From Helichrysum umbraculigerum (taxonomy: Eukaryota > Streptophyta > Magnoliopsida > Asterales > Asteraceae), in contig CATIUR010000002.1 of assembly GCA_949592205.1 (NCBI GenBank), forward strand, positions 315,001 through 379,000: DNA of 64,000 bases, read 5' to 3'. The translations under genes were made by a program, and so were the position numbers. This document shows, one piece after another, positions 23,989-34,621 of the stretch. Each line of letters begins with the position of its first letter. Position 1 is the first letter of the stretch. The notes beneath the pieces were generated by a model. The model saw only the letters and a program-made list of their open reading frames with translations, was not told the DNA's origin and did not search any database.

Positions 23989-26340
23989 TGCTGCAAAACA
24001 AATACGATATATACACACAACTCGAGAAAAGTTAGCAGCATAAATAATCAAAAGAAAATCAAAATTGAAATCTGGTCATACGACACAGTGAGATGTCGCA
24101 AGCTAATTATACGACATAAGGCTGTGTCGTATCAGAATGATACGACATAGTGTTGTGTCGTAGAAAAATTAAAAATTTTGCTTGGATTCGTTTAGATTTT
24201 GCAATTAAGCAAAAAAATCTATTAAATTACGACACAGAGTTGTGTCGTACATCATGTCGCAAAATATGTATGCGACATCAGGTTATGTCGCAAAGCCAAA
24301 TTCCAATAATCATGCGACATAAGCCTGAGTCGTATCAGCAAACGTATACGACATAAGCTTATGTCGTATGTCAGACATTATGAATTAATCTCAATAAACA
24401 TGCGACATAAATGTATGTCGCATAAAAGTATACATACGACATAACGTTATGTCGTATGACAATTATCAAATAATCAAAATTAATAAACATGCGACACAAC
24501 GTTGTGTCGCATGTTCATGTCGCATGATGAACACCGACTGCAGTAGCAGTTTCCGGCGACCGGAAAACAAACCAAACACGATTCAACATCTAAGCATGTA
24601 ACCAAGTCCTAAAGGTGTGTTTCAACTACGGGAATCATCATTCAGTTTTTGTAACACCTAAAACACACCTTAGCTACCCAAAAATAACCCAAACCGTAAC
24701 CCCAAAACCCTAAAACTAAAATTTTAAAGTTTGAAGTGGTTACGAGGTTAGAGACCACGAAATCAGTACCTATAGATCAAGTAGAATGAGTAGAATACGA
24801 ATCAAGAGGCGGATCGTGCAAATAAGGTCCAGAAACGAAGAATCAAGCGAGAAAAAGGAGCGGCCACGTCGTGTCGTTTTTTAGTTTCTTAGAATTTGAA
24901 AAGTGTAAAGAAAAACGACATAAAATTCGCGTATATATACTTTTTCTCTGTCGTGCGACACAACGTTGTGTCGTATTCCTATGTGATACGACATAACCTT
25001 GTGTCGCAAGGCTATTTTGACCCAAAAAATTTTAAATTTTAAACCTTCAAACTTTGAGCGTTTTTCACAAGCGGTACTTGGATCATACTAAAAATTTAAA
25101 AAAATAAAGAAAGTATACACAATATACATAACACAAATAAGAATTTACAAAAAGAGGACGGAATTTTATCTGGTTAGGGATCATATCAGAGAGAATACCT
25201 GTTAAGTTACATTTGAAGTCAAAGACAGATTATTAGTATACATACCTCATGAAATCCAAATAAGCAAAATTATTACCTTATAATAAAGGTTGTGTTTATG
25301 CTTATAAAAGTATATCTTTGATACCTAACTCCACACTGTATAAATTAATAGAAGAGTAAGAGTTATATTTTAACCAACATGTCACAGAAGTGATTGTTTG
25401 GTTTAGACAGTTCAAGACGATTACCAGTATTGTGATCCACATAAACAAATTAATCCTAGATTAATGAGCAGCTCTTTTTATTGTTAGTGTGAACTATATC
25501 CAATATGTTCCCCAAAATAACATACTGAAGAATTTCAAGTAAAACTAAAACACTGCATCTATTAAAGCATTCAAGGTAGCAGTTATTCTAGTAACATACC
25601 CTTGATTTGTATTTTGAGATCTTGACTCATACCAAACATCATTTAAAGATACTAAGTTCACCAGGTCTATAGTTAGTATAACAGAGGATCCCTTAGTATG
25701 AATAAACTAGTTTGGGACTATTAACGAAATTAAGTTCACCAGTTCTATACTTAGTATAACAGAGGATTCCTTAATTTTGTTAATACCCATATTGCTACCA
25801 TGTGCCCTTTTCCCCTTTTTAAATTTAGATTTTCGATAACAGTGCATAGCAGTACTATCATTCAATCAATTAAGACAGATGTCATACATTATTTAGTTGA
25901 CCATAAAGGATATAGGCACGTCATATTAGTACTTCTTAAATGCTCAAAAATCTAAGAATAATTTGCCTACCGATACATCATATAATGAAGCCATCTAGAG
26001 TTTATTCTTATCACTTTTACAGAATACATTTTATATCAAGTGGAGAGAGGTGCATAATAAGATAAACATAAGCACATCCTTTAAGAGAATGTAATAACTT
26101 TGAAACTTACTTGAACCTACTAATACATCCCCCTAAGACTTAGGTTATTATTATTAAGACACTCCCCCTGATGTACTATCATCTCCCAAATTGTTTACAG
26201 ACACAATTCAACGTCCAAAATGTAGCAACTATTGCAATGTCATTAACACTATAAAGTGTAAAGAGTGGCAGTTGCTAATTTTTTTTTTTAACACAAAGCA
26301 AAACTAAAGAGTTATACAAACCTAATAATCCAAGTCCGAT
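23989..26340 (-). other. Spacer of element C between pol and third ORF
   Basis: 2.35 kb without coding sequence. It holds at least nine inverted pairs of the word TRCGACAYAA/TTRTGTCGYA at 24075-24530 and 24955-25012. At 26140-26290 there is a block that aligns with the same position in element B (GTTGCTACATTTT, then GTTGAATTGTGTCTGTAAAC). Several extra purine tracts on the minus strand (about 26130 and 26165) look like additional PPTs, a feature described for Sireviruses. Confidence 0.7.
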
Positions 26341-27825
26341 TCACTTAGGGGATTGGAAGAATCTCAAGCCTATCATGTGAACTAGGTCATTAAAGCGAGC
26401 CTTAGGGAAAGCCTTAGTGAACAAGTCAGCGACATTCTTAAGAGATTCTATATGGAGGACTTCTATTAGGTGTTTCTCATAGCAATCTCTAATAAAGTGA
26501 AATCTTAGCTCTATATGCTTAGTCTTAGAGTGCTGGACAGGATTCTTAGTAATACAGATAGCAGCAGTATTATCAGCATAAATAGGAGTCATAGTTAAGA
26601 GTAACCCGTAATCACGCAGTTGATGCTGAATCCAAAGAACTTGAGCACAACAACTAGCAGCCGCAACATATTCAGCTTCCGCCGTAGAGGTAGAAACCGT
26701 CGTCTGTTTCTTGCACTGCCACGTGACCAAACGAGAACCGAGAAACTGACATCCTCCAGAGGTAGATTTCTTATCAATACTGCAACCCCCATGATCAGAA
26801 TCCGAATAAGCAGTAAGAGCGAAAGATTTCTCATTCGAGTACCAAAGACCTAGTGTTGGTCTAAGTTTGAGATAACCAAAGATTCGCTTCACAGCCTTCA
26901 AATGAGACACCTTGGGTTTGGCTTGATAACGCGAACAGATGGACACAGCAAAAACTATATCTGGTCTTGAAGCAGTCAGGTACATTAACGAACCAATCAT
27001 TGAGCGATATTCCTTTTCACAGCAGTCCTCCTCATCCTCAAAAGGTCCAAGATTGTGATTTTGAGCGATGGGGGTGTCATAGGTTTTACAATTAAGCATG
27101 CTATATCTAGTCAACATGTCTTGGACATATTTTGACTTATGGATATAGATGCCTTTTGATGATTGATTAACCTGGACACCCAAGAAGAAAGTGAGTTCGC
27201 CCATAGCACTCATCTCAAATTCCTTATTCATAATGTTCTCAAAGTCTTTGCACATTGAATCCTTGGTGGAACCAAAGATGATGTCGTCCACGTATACCTG
27301 CACAAGTAACAAATCATGACCGTCTCTTTTGATAAAGAGCGTACTGTCGATGTGTCCTCTTTCAAACCCATTCTTTGTCAGATAAGTCGAAAGCCTCTCA
27401 TACCAAGACCTTGGAGCTTGATGAAGACCATACAAAGCTTTATCTAGCTTGCAGACATAATCAGGATGCACAGAGTCCACAAAGCCAGGAGGCTGTCTGA
27501 CATATACTTCTCTCTCCATATCTCCATAAAGGAAAGCAGTCTTGACTTCTAGTTGATAAACTTTAAAGCCTTTAAACGATGCATATGCCAAGAAGATCCT
27601 TATGGATTCCAATCGCGCAACTAGAGTGAAAACCTCATCGTAGTCCAATCCTTCAACTTGAGTGTATCCTTGAACTACCAAACGAGCCTTATTTCGAACA
27701 ACGACCCCTCGATCATCTTTCTTTATCCGATATACCCAACGGGTGCCAATTACATGAGCACCTTTGGGTAGAGGCACCAATTCCCAAACCTTCAACTTTT
27801 TGAATTGTTGCAATTCTTCTTGCAT
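26341..27825 (-). CDS. Reverse transcriptase-RNase H of element C, N-terminally cut
   Basis: 494 codons open, from MQEELQQFKKLKVWELVPLP to …GLRFFQSPK. Contains the copia RT (RWVYRIKKDD, KARLVVQGYTQ, ALYGLHQAPRSWYE, YVDDIIFGS) and RNase H (SDSDHGGC, STAEAEYVAAA, IYADNTAAICITKNP, LADLFTKAF-type end). Motif A reads YQLEVKTAFL, with Glu where A and B have the catalytic Asp (QLDVK, QMDVK). This is expected to impair polymerase activity. The open frame is only the C-terminal part of Pol. Element D interrupts it upstream at 27827. Confidence 0.85.
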   Translation of the reverse strand: MQEELQQFKKLKVWELVPLPKGAHVIGTRWVYRIKKDDRGVVVRNKARLVVQGYTQVEGLDYDEVFTLVARLESIRIFLAYASFKGFKVYQLEVKTAFLYGDMEREVYVRQPPGFVDSVHPDYVCKLDKALYGLHQAPRSWYERLSTYLTKNGFERGHIDSTLFIKRDGHDLLLVQVYVDDIIFGSTKDSMCKDFENIMNKEFEMSAMGELTFFLGVQVNQSSKGIYIHKSKYVQDMLTRYSMLNCKTYDTPIAQNHNLGPFEDEEDCCEKEYRSMIGSLMYLTASRPDIVFAVSICSRYQAKPKVSHLKAVKRIFGYLKLRPTLGLWYSNEKSFALTAYSDSDHGGCSIDKKSTSGGCQFLGSRLVTWQCKKQTTVSTSTAEAEYVAAASCCAQVLWIQHQLRDYGLLLTMTPIYADNTAAICITKNPVQHSKTKHIELRFHFIRDCYEKHLIEVLHIESLKNVADLFTKAFPKARFNDLVHMIGLRFFQSPK

Positions 27826-27827
27826 GG

Positions 27828-28398
27828 TGTAAGTCCCTAGTGTAACGGATCGATAACGAGGTTATCTTAAGGTATTAAGGTGCGGAATCCATTAATACTA
27901 AGTTTACGAATATGTAAACGATTGATTCACAAGTATAGTGAATTGGGTTATCAAAAACGACTTTGTATCGATTCAATCAAGTTGTTCTATCAATACCTAG
28001 CCGTATGAAAGCTCTAAGATCGCTAAAATTCACTGGAAATTGCTAAGGGTTAAGTGTTATTTCGTTTAGGGTTAACATTGTATATATAGTGTGATTATTG
28101 CCGAACTTCACAAGTCCTGCTGGGCTTTGCGAAGTTGCAGCCCAAGCCTCCTGCGAACTTGGCCTGACTTGCGAAGTTGTCCTCAACTTCGCAAGTCTAT
28201 CCCAACTTCGCAAGTTGACTTTTTCAGTCAATCTTTGACTTTGATTAACATTTATTAACATTTAAACGATTAGATCTAAAATGTCTATCATACAATATTA
28301 AGCGTTTACAAACTAAAATCAATGTATTAACTTGATTACAAACAACGTTTAAACTATCACAAGCTAGATCTGTTGTCACACAATAAAATGTCCCAACA
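27828..28398 (-). repeat. 3' LTR of element D (571 bp)
   Basis: On the minus strand it runs from TGTTGGGACATTTTATTGTG to …CTAGGGACTTACA. A TATA box (TATATATA) lies at 28081-28088. Upstream of it, at 28108-28215, are inverted pairs of the word TTGCGAAGTTG/CAACTTCGCAAG. The word is related to, but distinct from, those of B and C. Confidence 0.8.
28081..28088 (-). promoter_or_regulatory. TATA box of LTR D
   Basis: TATATATA on the minus strand in the LTR, just downstream of the CTTCGCAAG words. The placement is the same as in the other elements. Confidence 0.5.
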
Positions 28399-28412
28399 GA
28401 CTTCCCCTTGAC
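28399..28412 (-). other. Polypurine tract of element D
   Basis: GTCAAGGGGAAGTC on the minus strand, directly before the LTR start TGTTGGGACA. Confidence 0.7.
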
Positions 28413-28459
28413 AATAGCTCTAGCGTTATCATCAAAAATCTTCAAGTTGTCTTTGATTT

Positions 28460-28514
28460 TCATTTGTACAGGTTGCTTCCAAAATGTATTCCAAGTCTGA
28501 TGCATCTGGTGACC
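28460..28514 (-). pseudogene. Last codons of the third ORF of element D
   Basis: On the minus strand, reading across the element A insertion from 63372, the frame continues (TRCIRLGIHFGSNLYK) to TGA at 28460-28462. It aligns with the C-terminus of the third ORFs of B (CVANGIHADGQF) and C (CVMNGIHAGGVF). This independently confirms where A inserted. Confidence 0.75.
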
Positions 28515-29075
28515 TGTTAGAACCTGAGCCACTGCTATATCTGCTCAGATTACAAGTGCTGTGCCACTGCCAGACAAAGTCAACCACTGTTAGTTCAAGA
28601 TCGACCACTGCTAGAAGGAAGCAACCACTGCTAGAAGATTTGGTCTAACAGTGCCACTGTTGGTACAATTACTTGTCTTTTGTATATAGTGTTAAGTACT
28701 CAACCACTGTTAGTATATTACGAGTACTACCACTGTTAGTGTAAACTCAACCACTGTTGGTGTGATAGAGTCGGTTAGAGTTATATTAGGAATAGATAAT
28801 GATTCCTAATATGTTTGATTCTGTAAAGGACTCTATGTGTATATAAATAGAGATCCTGTAACCCTAGCTAGATACGATTGTAATTCTAGTTATTAGCTTC
28901 AAGGTGTAAACCCCAACACAGTTTGTGTGTTCGTATTATAATCAATAATATTGAAGCTTTTGATTATATTCTATTTAAGTTTATTGTGTTCTTCATAAGT
29001 TAATATTAACTATTCCGCAAGTTAGTATTAATTAACTCAAAGCATAACATATCAAGATCATAACTGGGTTTATCA
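28515..29075 (+). repeat. 5' LTR of element A (561 bp)
   Basis: TGTTAGAACCTGAGCCACTG … GGGTTTATCA. Rich in the family word CCACTG(C/T)TAG, with a facing copy at 28645-28660 (CTAACAGTGCCACTGTTGG). Two differences from the 3' LTR: C at 28666 against T at 62962, and T at 28879 against C at 63175. Confidence 0.95.
28842..28850 (+). promoter_or_regulatory. TATA box of 5' LTR A
   Basis: TATAAATAG, repeated identically in the 3' LTR at 63138-63146. It lies downstream of the CCACTGTTAG words. Likely core promoter. Confidence 0.6.
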
Positions 29076-29077
29076 AG

Positions 29078-29089
29078 TGGTATCAGAGC
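29078..29089 (+). other. Primer binding site of element A
   Basis: TGGTATCAGAGC two bases after the 5' LTR, complementary to the 3' end of plant initiator methionine tRNA. Primes minus-strand synthesis. Confidence 0.9.
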
Positions 29090-29153
29090 TTGGTATTGCT
29101 TTGTTATTGAAGAAGACAAATAAAGAAGGCAGCTTTTTCAACAAACAGCTACA

Positions 29154-30829
29154 ATGACTACAGAAAACTCAGAAGGAATTCAAGCAACCAAGATTCCCAT
29201 ACTCAATCCTGATGAGTTTGAGTTATGGCAGACCAGAATCAGACAATACATGCTCCTTACTGATTACATGATGTGGGAGGTGGTGGTGAATGGACCCAAC
29301 TATCCAAAGGGTCCAGATGGTGAAAGGATTGAAAGACCACCACCTAAGACAGATGCTGAGAGGAAAGAAAGGGCTACATAGTGGAAGGCTCTCAGTACTT
29401 TACTTTTGTCTATTCCCAATGAATATCAGAGAAAGTTTGAGAGTTGTGAAGATGCAAAAGTGCTCATGGAGGCTATTATCAAGAGATTTGGAGGTAATGT
29501 CAATACCAAAAAGAACAAGAGATCTCTTCTGAAGCAACAGTTTGAAAATTTTTCTGCTGTAAAGTCTGAGACTTTAACTCAAACTTTTGATAGATTTCAG
29601 AAGTTAGTTGGTGATCTAGAAAATCATAATGTCACCATTGACAAAGATGATCTGAATAGCAAGTTCTTAAGATCACTTGGCAAGGATTGGAATCTGTACA
29701 CAGTGGGTCTTAGACAAAGTACAGATCTAGATAAGAAGGAGGTTGAAGATCTGTACAATGATCTGAGGAATTTTGAAGCTGAAGTTTTAGCATTGAGGCA
29801 GTCAACTGATGGTTATACAAGTAACAATGCTGCATTCACGTCAGTTGGTGATGCAGGAAGTAGTAGCACATCTGGTGCTAATGATCATATTTTGGAAAGT
29901 TTCTTTGCTAGTCATGTCAACTCTGCTCTAACCACAGATGATCTAGAGCAGTTGAATGATAATGATCTAGAAGAGATGGATCTGAGGTGGCAGATGGCTA
30001 TGATCACCATCAGGGCAAAAAGGTACATGCAGAAGTCTGGAAACAGAAACTTTGCATTCAAAAGAGATGGAGTAGCAGGGTTTGACAAGAGCAAAGTGGA
30101 GTGCTACAACTGTCACAAGATGGGGCACTTTGCAAGAGAGTGTAGAGCTGGAAGGACTGCAGGAAATCAGAATAATGGCAATGGGAACAGAGGCAACAAT
30201 GAAGTGCAGAGAAGAATAGTACCAGTTCAAACCACTACTTCTGATTCATTGGTTGCACAAGATGGAATGGGAGGCTTAGATTGGAGTGATCAAGAAGAGC
30301 TAGTTGTCAAAAATCAAGCATTTATGGCTATCACTGAAGAATCAGAGTCTACTGGTATTCCATCTGAGGTACAATCTAAATTATGTTCTCCTGAATGTGT
30401 TAAAATGGTTAAATTTTATAGAGATCATAATGTAGTTGTGTGTAATCAGTTAAAGGTGTGTGAGGAGAATAACCAACATGCTACTTTAGCAATTGAAAAC
30501 TTGGAGAAGCAGATTAGAGCTTTTGAAAAGAATGAGTCACAGTACCAATTAGATATTAAGTATTTAAATTGGGAAAAGAAAGCTTTAGAAACCAAGGTAG
30601 ATATGCTAAGTAACAAGTTGGCAGAAGCAATTTCTGACAAAGAATCAATTAAGTTAAAAGTGGATGAATTAGAAAATGCTTCAAAAGGTGTACAGAACTT
30701 AATCAAGTCACAAATTCATGACAAATTAAAAACTGGATTAGGTTACAACCTTAATGCTGTGCCACCACCTTATAACCATACTTATTTTCCACCTAGGAAT
30801 GATTTTGATGTTGAAAAACTAAAAGTAGG
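29154..30829 (+). pseudogene. Gag of element A, N-terminal part
   Basis: Starts MTTENSEGIQATKIP. Copia gag (UBN2-type) core: ELWQTRIRQYMLLTDY, AKVLMEAIIKRFGG, LLKQQFENFSAVKSETLTQT, NSKFLRSLGKDW, then EEMDLRWQMAMITIRAKRYM and the zinc knuckle CYNCHKMGHFAREC (about 30100). A Glu/Lys-rich, probably coiled-coil stretch follows (30460-30700). An in-frame TAG at 29379-29381, after ERKERAT, stops translation at 75 codons. At 30829 element B is inserted. The frame resumes at 43963, and the two sides match across the five-base duplication GTAGG. Confidence 0.9.
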
Positions 30830-31238
30830 TGTTGGTACATGTTTAGTGTCTGTCAGTTGGTCTAGCTCGTAGTTTGTATTTAGATTTGCGTTTCCTGACT
30901 CCTGCGACGTAGCGCGTAACGTCGCAGGTGCGACGTCAGGTTTTGGGCCTGCGACGTAGTCAACGTCGCATGGGCTTGGGCCTGCGACGTCGTGTGCGAC
31001 GTCGCAGATGCCAGTTTTGTATATAAACGTTTTACGTTTTCTGTTTTAGGGTTGACGAAACCCTAAACACAATTTGTCGAAATTCTCTTTAATCTGATCG
31101 ACCATAAGTAATAATATAACGTTCGGTTTCATAATTATTGTGTTTGATTATTCATTGTGTTCGTGTGATAACTTAATCGTTGATTCCGCAAATGATTGAG
31201 TGACTCGGTTCTGTTAGATCCTAAGTAAGGGACATACT
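30830..31238 (+). repeat. 5' LTR of element B (409 bp)
   Basis: TGTTGGTACATGTTTAGTGT … AAGTAAGGGACATACT. The last seven bases differ from the 3' LTR (ACAAACA there), so the CA terminus is lost here. Three inverted word pairs CTGCGACGT…ACGTCGCA lie at 30901-31008, upstream of a TATA box. Confidence 0.9.
31020..31028 (+). promoter_or_regulatory. TATA box of 5' LTR B
   Basis: TATATAAAC directly downstream of the TGCGACGT words. The same sequence is at 43739-43747 in the 3' LTR. Confidence 0.6.
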
Positions 31239-31240
31239 AC

Positions 31241-31252
31241 TGGTATCAAAGC
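31241..31252 (+). other. Primer binding site of element B
   Basis: TGGTATCAAAGC two bases after the LTR. One mismatch to the initiator-tRNA-Met complement TGGTATCAGAGC found in A and E. Confidence 0.8.
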
Positions 31253-31820
31253 AGAAAGTGCTCGTTTTTGGCGATTAGGATCGAGTTCGGTATAAAGCGA
31301 CGTGATTCTCATATTGTTTTGTGATTATTACGTTTGTTTTTTGTGTTTTTACAGGTGTTCGATCGATATTACTGGGATTATTGAAGGTTTTCGTCGATCT
31401 TCATTCGTGGTTTTGGTTTTTGGGTTAAAAATTCGTTTTTAGGGTTTTTGGCCGCAGGTTTTCGCGTTTTGCGACGTTACCTGCGACGTCATCTGCTACG
31501 TCGCGTGCGACGTTAGTAATTTGGACTTTAATTAGTCTGTGCGACGTACTGTTGCGACGTCATCCGCGACGTCGTTATTTTGACTTTAATTAGTCTTCTG
31601 CGACGCTGTGTTGCGACGTCTTGTTGCGACGTAGTGTGATTCTGCGACGTCCTCTGCGACGTCATCTGCGACGTACCTCTCAACGTCGCATATTTCTGAT
31701 TCTTAATTGAATCCTTTGCTTTTTGCGACGTACTTATCGCCGTCGCATAATCTTTGTGCGACGTACTCATCTACGTCGCTAATATCAGAAGTTTGATTTT
31801 TTTCCGATTAAGTAATTACA
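31253..31820 (+). other. Leader of element B with iterated TGCGACGT words
   Basis: No gene. From about 31468 to 31786 the word TGCGACGT and its complement ACGTCGCA recur more than a dozen times, often facing each other, the same word as in the LTR. The gag ATG follows at 31821. Confidence 0.85.
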
Positions 31821-34580
31821 ATGGCAGCTGATAAAGAGGATATTAGAGGATTGAGAGAAATGATCAAACAAAGTAATGACATAGGTTCAAGTAATAAACC
31901 TCCATTATTTACTGCGGACATGGATTATGTATACTGGAGAGACCGAGTTGAGCAATACATTGATTTTCATTGTCCAGAATTATGGGGACCATTACGTGAG
32001 CGTTATGTAGCTCCTTTAGCTGAAGGGGAAAACCGTGGTATTCGTCCTGCTAAGACCTATAAAGCTATGTCTCCCGAGGAGAAGAAAGATTTTGATACTG
32101 AAAGAAAGTCTTTTTCAATGATTAAAATGTGTCTAACCAAGGATGTTCTATGGCTTTTCAGAACTCATGAAACAGCCTTTGATTTATGGAAGGCAATTGA
32201 AACTCGTTGTGGAGGAAATGATAAGTACAAGGAAGCCAAGCTCGAACTGATTAAGAAACAGTACGATATCTTTGACATCCTTCCTAATGAAGACACGACT
32301 TCTTTATTCACTAGGTACTCACGGTTAGTTGGTGAGTTGTTTGAAGGGGGTTATACTTTTCCTTCAATTGAAGTAAATAAGAAGCTACTGGATGTGTTGC
32401 CAAGTTCTTGGGATGTTAAAGTTCAATTTTTAAAAGAAAATGAAGAACTTGCAAACATGTCTTTGGATACGTTGATAGGGGATCTTCAAGCTCACGCGAT
32501 GGAGATTAAGAAGAAAGAAACTAGGTCTGGTGCTGCTGTTCAGAATCCTAGTGTGTATGGTGTTCAGATCAACTCTGGAAAGACTTATGGATCTGGAGTC
32601 GCCTTCGTGACAAATACAAATGCTCCATCAACCTCTTCTTCTTCTTCCGATGGGATTCATTTTGTTTTCATGACTGGACCTTCTTCAAATCAACAACAGG
32701 TTCAAGTCTCACCTGCTATTCAGGAGCAAGCTGCCATTTACACAGCTTTCTTAAGCTCATACAAGGATTTGGTTACTCAACCGAATCTTACTTTGGAGCT
32801 GACTAAGGAAGACTATGCTCAGCTTGATGAAGATGATCTGGAGCAAATGGATCTAACTTGGAATGTGGCAATGATCACCCGAAGAATTCAAAAGTTCTTG
32901 CAGAGGACAGGGCGTAAAAGCTTGGAAGGTGATGGAAAGACTGGCTTTGGATTTAACAAGAGTAAGGTCCGATGTTACAATTGTCAAAATTTGGGTCACT
33001 TCGCCAGGGAGTGCGAGAAACCCAAAATGCCAGCATCGGGATTCACAACACCTTCTACTCCTCCAAAGGCCAAAGAAATGGAAGTTACCAAGAAAGGGCC
33101 TGCTGATAATGCCCTGATTGTTTTCGAGCCCACAAGTCAGGATTGGACGGCTGTCTCCCAGCAATACCAACAGTGTCTGATGGCTCACATTGTGAATGAG
33201 GTACCTGATGAACCTTTAAATTGTATCTCATGCATTAAGTTAACTGAATCTCTAAAGGCATATCAGACAGACACCGCTGAGTTGAGGAAAAAGAATGAAA
33301 AACTAACCGAGTCAAATAATTTTTTAAAAGCTAATGAGAAACTTTATGAAAAACATCTTGAGGCTCATCGGTTAGATACTCAGAAATATAAATCTAAGGT
33401 TTTTAGTCAAGAAGATGCCATTAAAAGCTATCTTGTTGAAATTGAACTACTAAAGAAAGAACTTACAGATTTAAAAATTGAGTATGAGAATTATAAGAGT
33501 AAAATCTTAGGTTCAAATTCCTCAACGGTTGTCTTTAATGAAATTCTTAGCAAGCATGGTACTAGTGGGAAAAAGAATGAGGGATTGGGATACCACTCAG
33601 TCCCTCCTCCTACTACTCACTGTCCCCTGCCTGTTAAGGAAGGCTTTGAAGAGATTCCAGTTGATTGGTCAAAGCTTTACGGGATAAAAGCTAAAGATGC
33701 TAAAGAGAGCAAACACAACAAACCGGCAAAGGAGAAAACCAAGCGGCCAGAGTACTCCTTGCCAACGTTTGTTAAGTCTGTGCATGAATCTCTTGTTATT
33801 GTTAAGGAGAGTGTTGAGCTAAAGAATGAATCTCCTGTTTGTGTTGAGGAGATTGTTGAGATTGAGGACATTACGGATCAGGAGTATCCGGAGGTTAAGA
33901 AAGTTGCAGTTAAACCTGAAACGGTGATTTCAAAGGTTGAACCTGAAATTAAGGTTCAACCAAATAAGGGAAAAGCCAAGGTTTTTAATTCGAAACAACA
34001 AACTTTACAGTCACCTGTAAAGATTTTACAAAATAAAATAGTAAATGAAAGAGTTTCGTATGATAAACCTTCAACTTCAACCTCTCAACTAAAACAAACA
34101 CTTTCTAAAACGTGTACGCAATGTTCATGTTCTAGAAATGTTTCTTCATCTCCTGTGGTAATTCCTCAGCCTCAACCGTTTGTTGAGACTCGTTCTTGTT
34201 TCTACTGCAAGAAACAAGGACATTTAATTCGTGAATGCCCAAAGCTGTCAAATCAGCGCTATGGGAGAGAGATGCCTAGGACATCTGTTTATAGAAATTC
34301 TTTTTCAAAATCTCCACCTAGGCGTCACTCAAACTCTCCCAAGCCTGTTTTAAAGCCAAGTAATGTTGAGCAAAAATCTTTGCCAATTCAAAAGCCCAAC
34401 ATTACTTCTAATACCAATTCCGAACCTTCTAAAGTTTGGAAACGAAAAGAGTCTGATGTTGACTCTTCAGTCGTCAACAATAACACATCAGATAAAAATT
34501 CTAATTTGTTTAAAGATAAAATCCTATCTGACGTGCTTATTGTTGATGACCACGGTCGACCTAAGTCTGTAAAGGCTTAG
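31821..34580 (+). CDS. Gag polyprotein of element B
   Basis: 919 codons, MAADKEDIRGLREMI … DDHGRPKSVKA. It should form the virus-like particle core and bind element RNA in the cytoplasm. UBN2-type core (VYWRDRVEQYIDF, ELIKKQYDIFDILPNEDTTS, NKKLLDVLPSSWDV), the EQMDLTWNVAMITRR helix, then a zinc knuckle CYNCQNLGHFAREC at about residue 387. A Lys/Glu-rich coiled coil follows (480-580), and a second knuckle CFYCKKQGHLIREC lies near residue 795. Longer than simple copia gags, as in Sireviruses. Ends with TAG. The protease motif lies 75 nt downstream in the -1 frame. Confidence 0.9.
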   Translation: MAADKEDIRGLREMIKQSNDIGSSNKPPLFTADMDYVYWRDRVEQYIDFHCPELWGPLRERYVAPLAEGENRGIRPAKTYKAMSPEEKKDFDTERKSFSMIKMCLTKDVLWLFRTHETAFDLWKAIETRCGGNDKYKEAKLELIKKQYDIFDILPNEDTTSLFTRYSRLVGELFEGGYTFPSIEVNKKLLDVLPSSWDVKVQFLKENEELANMSLDTLIGDLQAHAMEIKKKETRSGAAVQNPSVYGVQINSGKTYGSGVAFVTNTNAPSTSSSSSDGIHFVFMTGPSSNQQQVQVSPAIQEQAAIYTAFLSSYKDLVTQPNLTLELTKEDYAQLDEDDLEQMDLTWNVAMITRRIQKFLQRTGRKSLEGDGKTGFGFNKSKVRCYNCQNLGHFARECEKPKMPASGFTTPSTPPKAKEMEVTKKGPADNALIVFEPTSQDWTAVSQQYQQCLMAHIVNEVPDEPLNCISCIKLTESLKAYQTDTAELRKKNEKLTESNNFLKANEKLYEKHLEAHRLDTQKYKSKVFSQEDAIKSYLVEIELLKKELTDLKIEYENYKSKILGSNSSTVVFNEILSKHGTSGKKNEGLGYHSVPPPTTHCPLPVKEGFEEIPVDWSKLYGIKAKDAKESKHNKPAKEKTKRPEYSLPTFVKSVHESLVIVKESVELKNESPVCVEEIVEIEDITDQEYPEVKKVAVKPETVISKVEPEIKVQPNKGKAKVFNSKQQTLQSPVKILQNKIVNERVSYDKPSTSTSQLKQTLSKTCTQCSCSRNVSSSPVVIPQPQPFVETRSCFYCKKQGHLIRECPKLSNQRYGREMPRTSVYRNSFSKSPPRRHSNSPKPVLKPSNVEQKSLPIQKPNITSNTNSEPSKVWKRKESDVDSSVVNNNTSDKNSNLFKDKILSDVLIVDDHGRPKSVKA

Positions 34581-34607
34581 GTCACCGTTTCTCACTAATC
34601 TCCTTCG

Positions 34608-34621
34608 TTTGTGTGTTGCAG
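34608..34621 (+). promoter_or_regulatory. 3' splice-site-like sequence before PR of element B
   Basis: TTTGTGTGTTGCAG, a pyrimidine-rich stretch ending in CAG, starts 28 nt after the gag stop. The first protease-frame codons follow immediately (CAG TCA GAA). Element A has a similar site at the same place. Use as an acceptor is inferred, not shown. Confidence 0.4.

Larger units (their letters stand above)
20488..27827 (-). mobile_element. Copia element C (Sirevirus-like), 3' half
   Basis: Reading on the minus strand: RT-RNase H, spacer, third ORF, purine tract, 3' LTR. The element breaks off at 27827, just before the RT domain, where the LTR of element D begins. Its integrase, gag and 5' LTR should lie to the right of D, outside the window. 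Its PPT and LTR start closely resemble those of B (GAAGACCAAGC.GAAGACAC, then GGGGAGTT and TGTTGGT), so B and C belong to one lineage. Confidence 0.85.
27828..28514 (-). mobile_element. Copia element D, left (3') part
   Basis: Minus-strand element inserted into Pol of C. This part has the 3' LTR, the PPT and the last codons of the third ORF. It is interrupted at 28514 by element A and resumes at 63372. The left target-site bases would be CATGG (27823-27827), but the right end is outside the window, so this cannot be confirmed. Confidence 0.8.

Noticed and set aside
32853..33188. Minus-strand open frames opposite gag and pol (for example 32853-33188, 44482-44850, 53598-53810)
   Set aside because: Shadows of real coding sequence in other frames.
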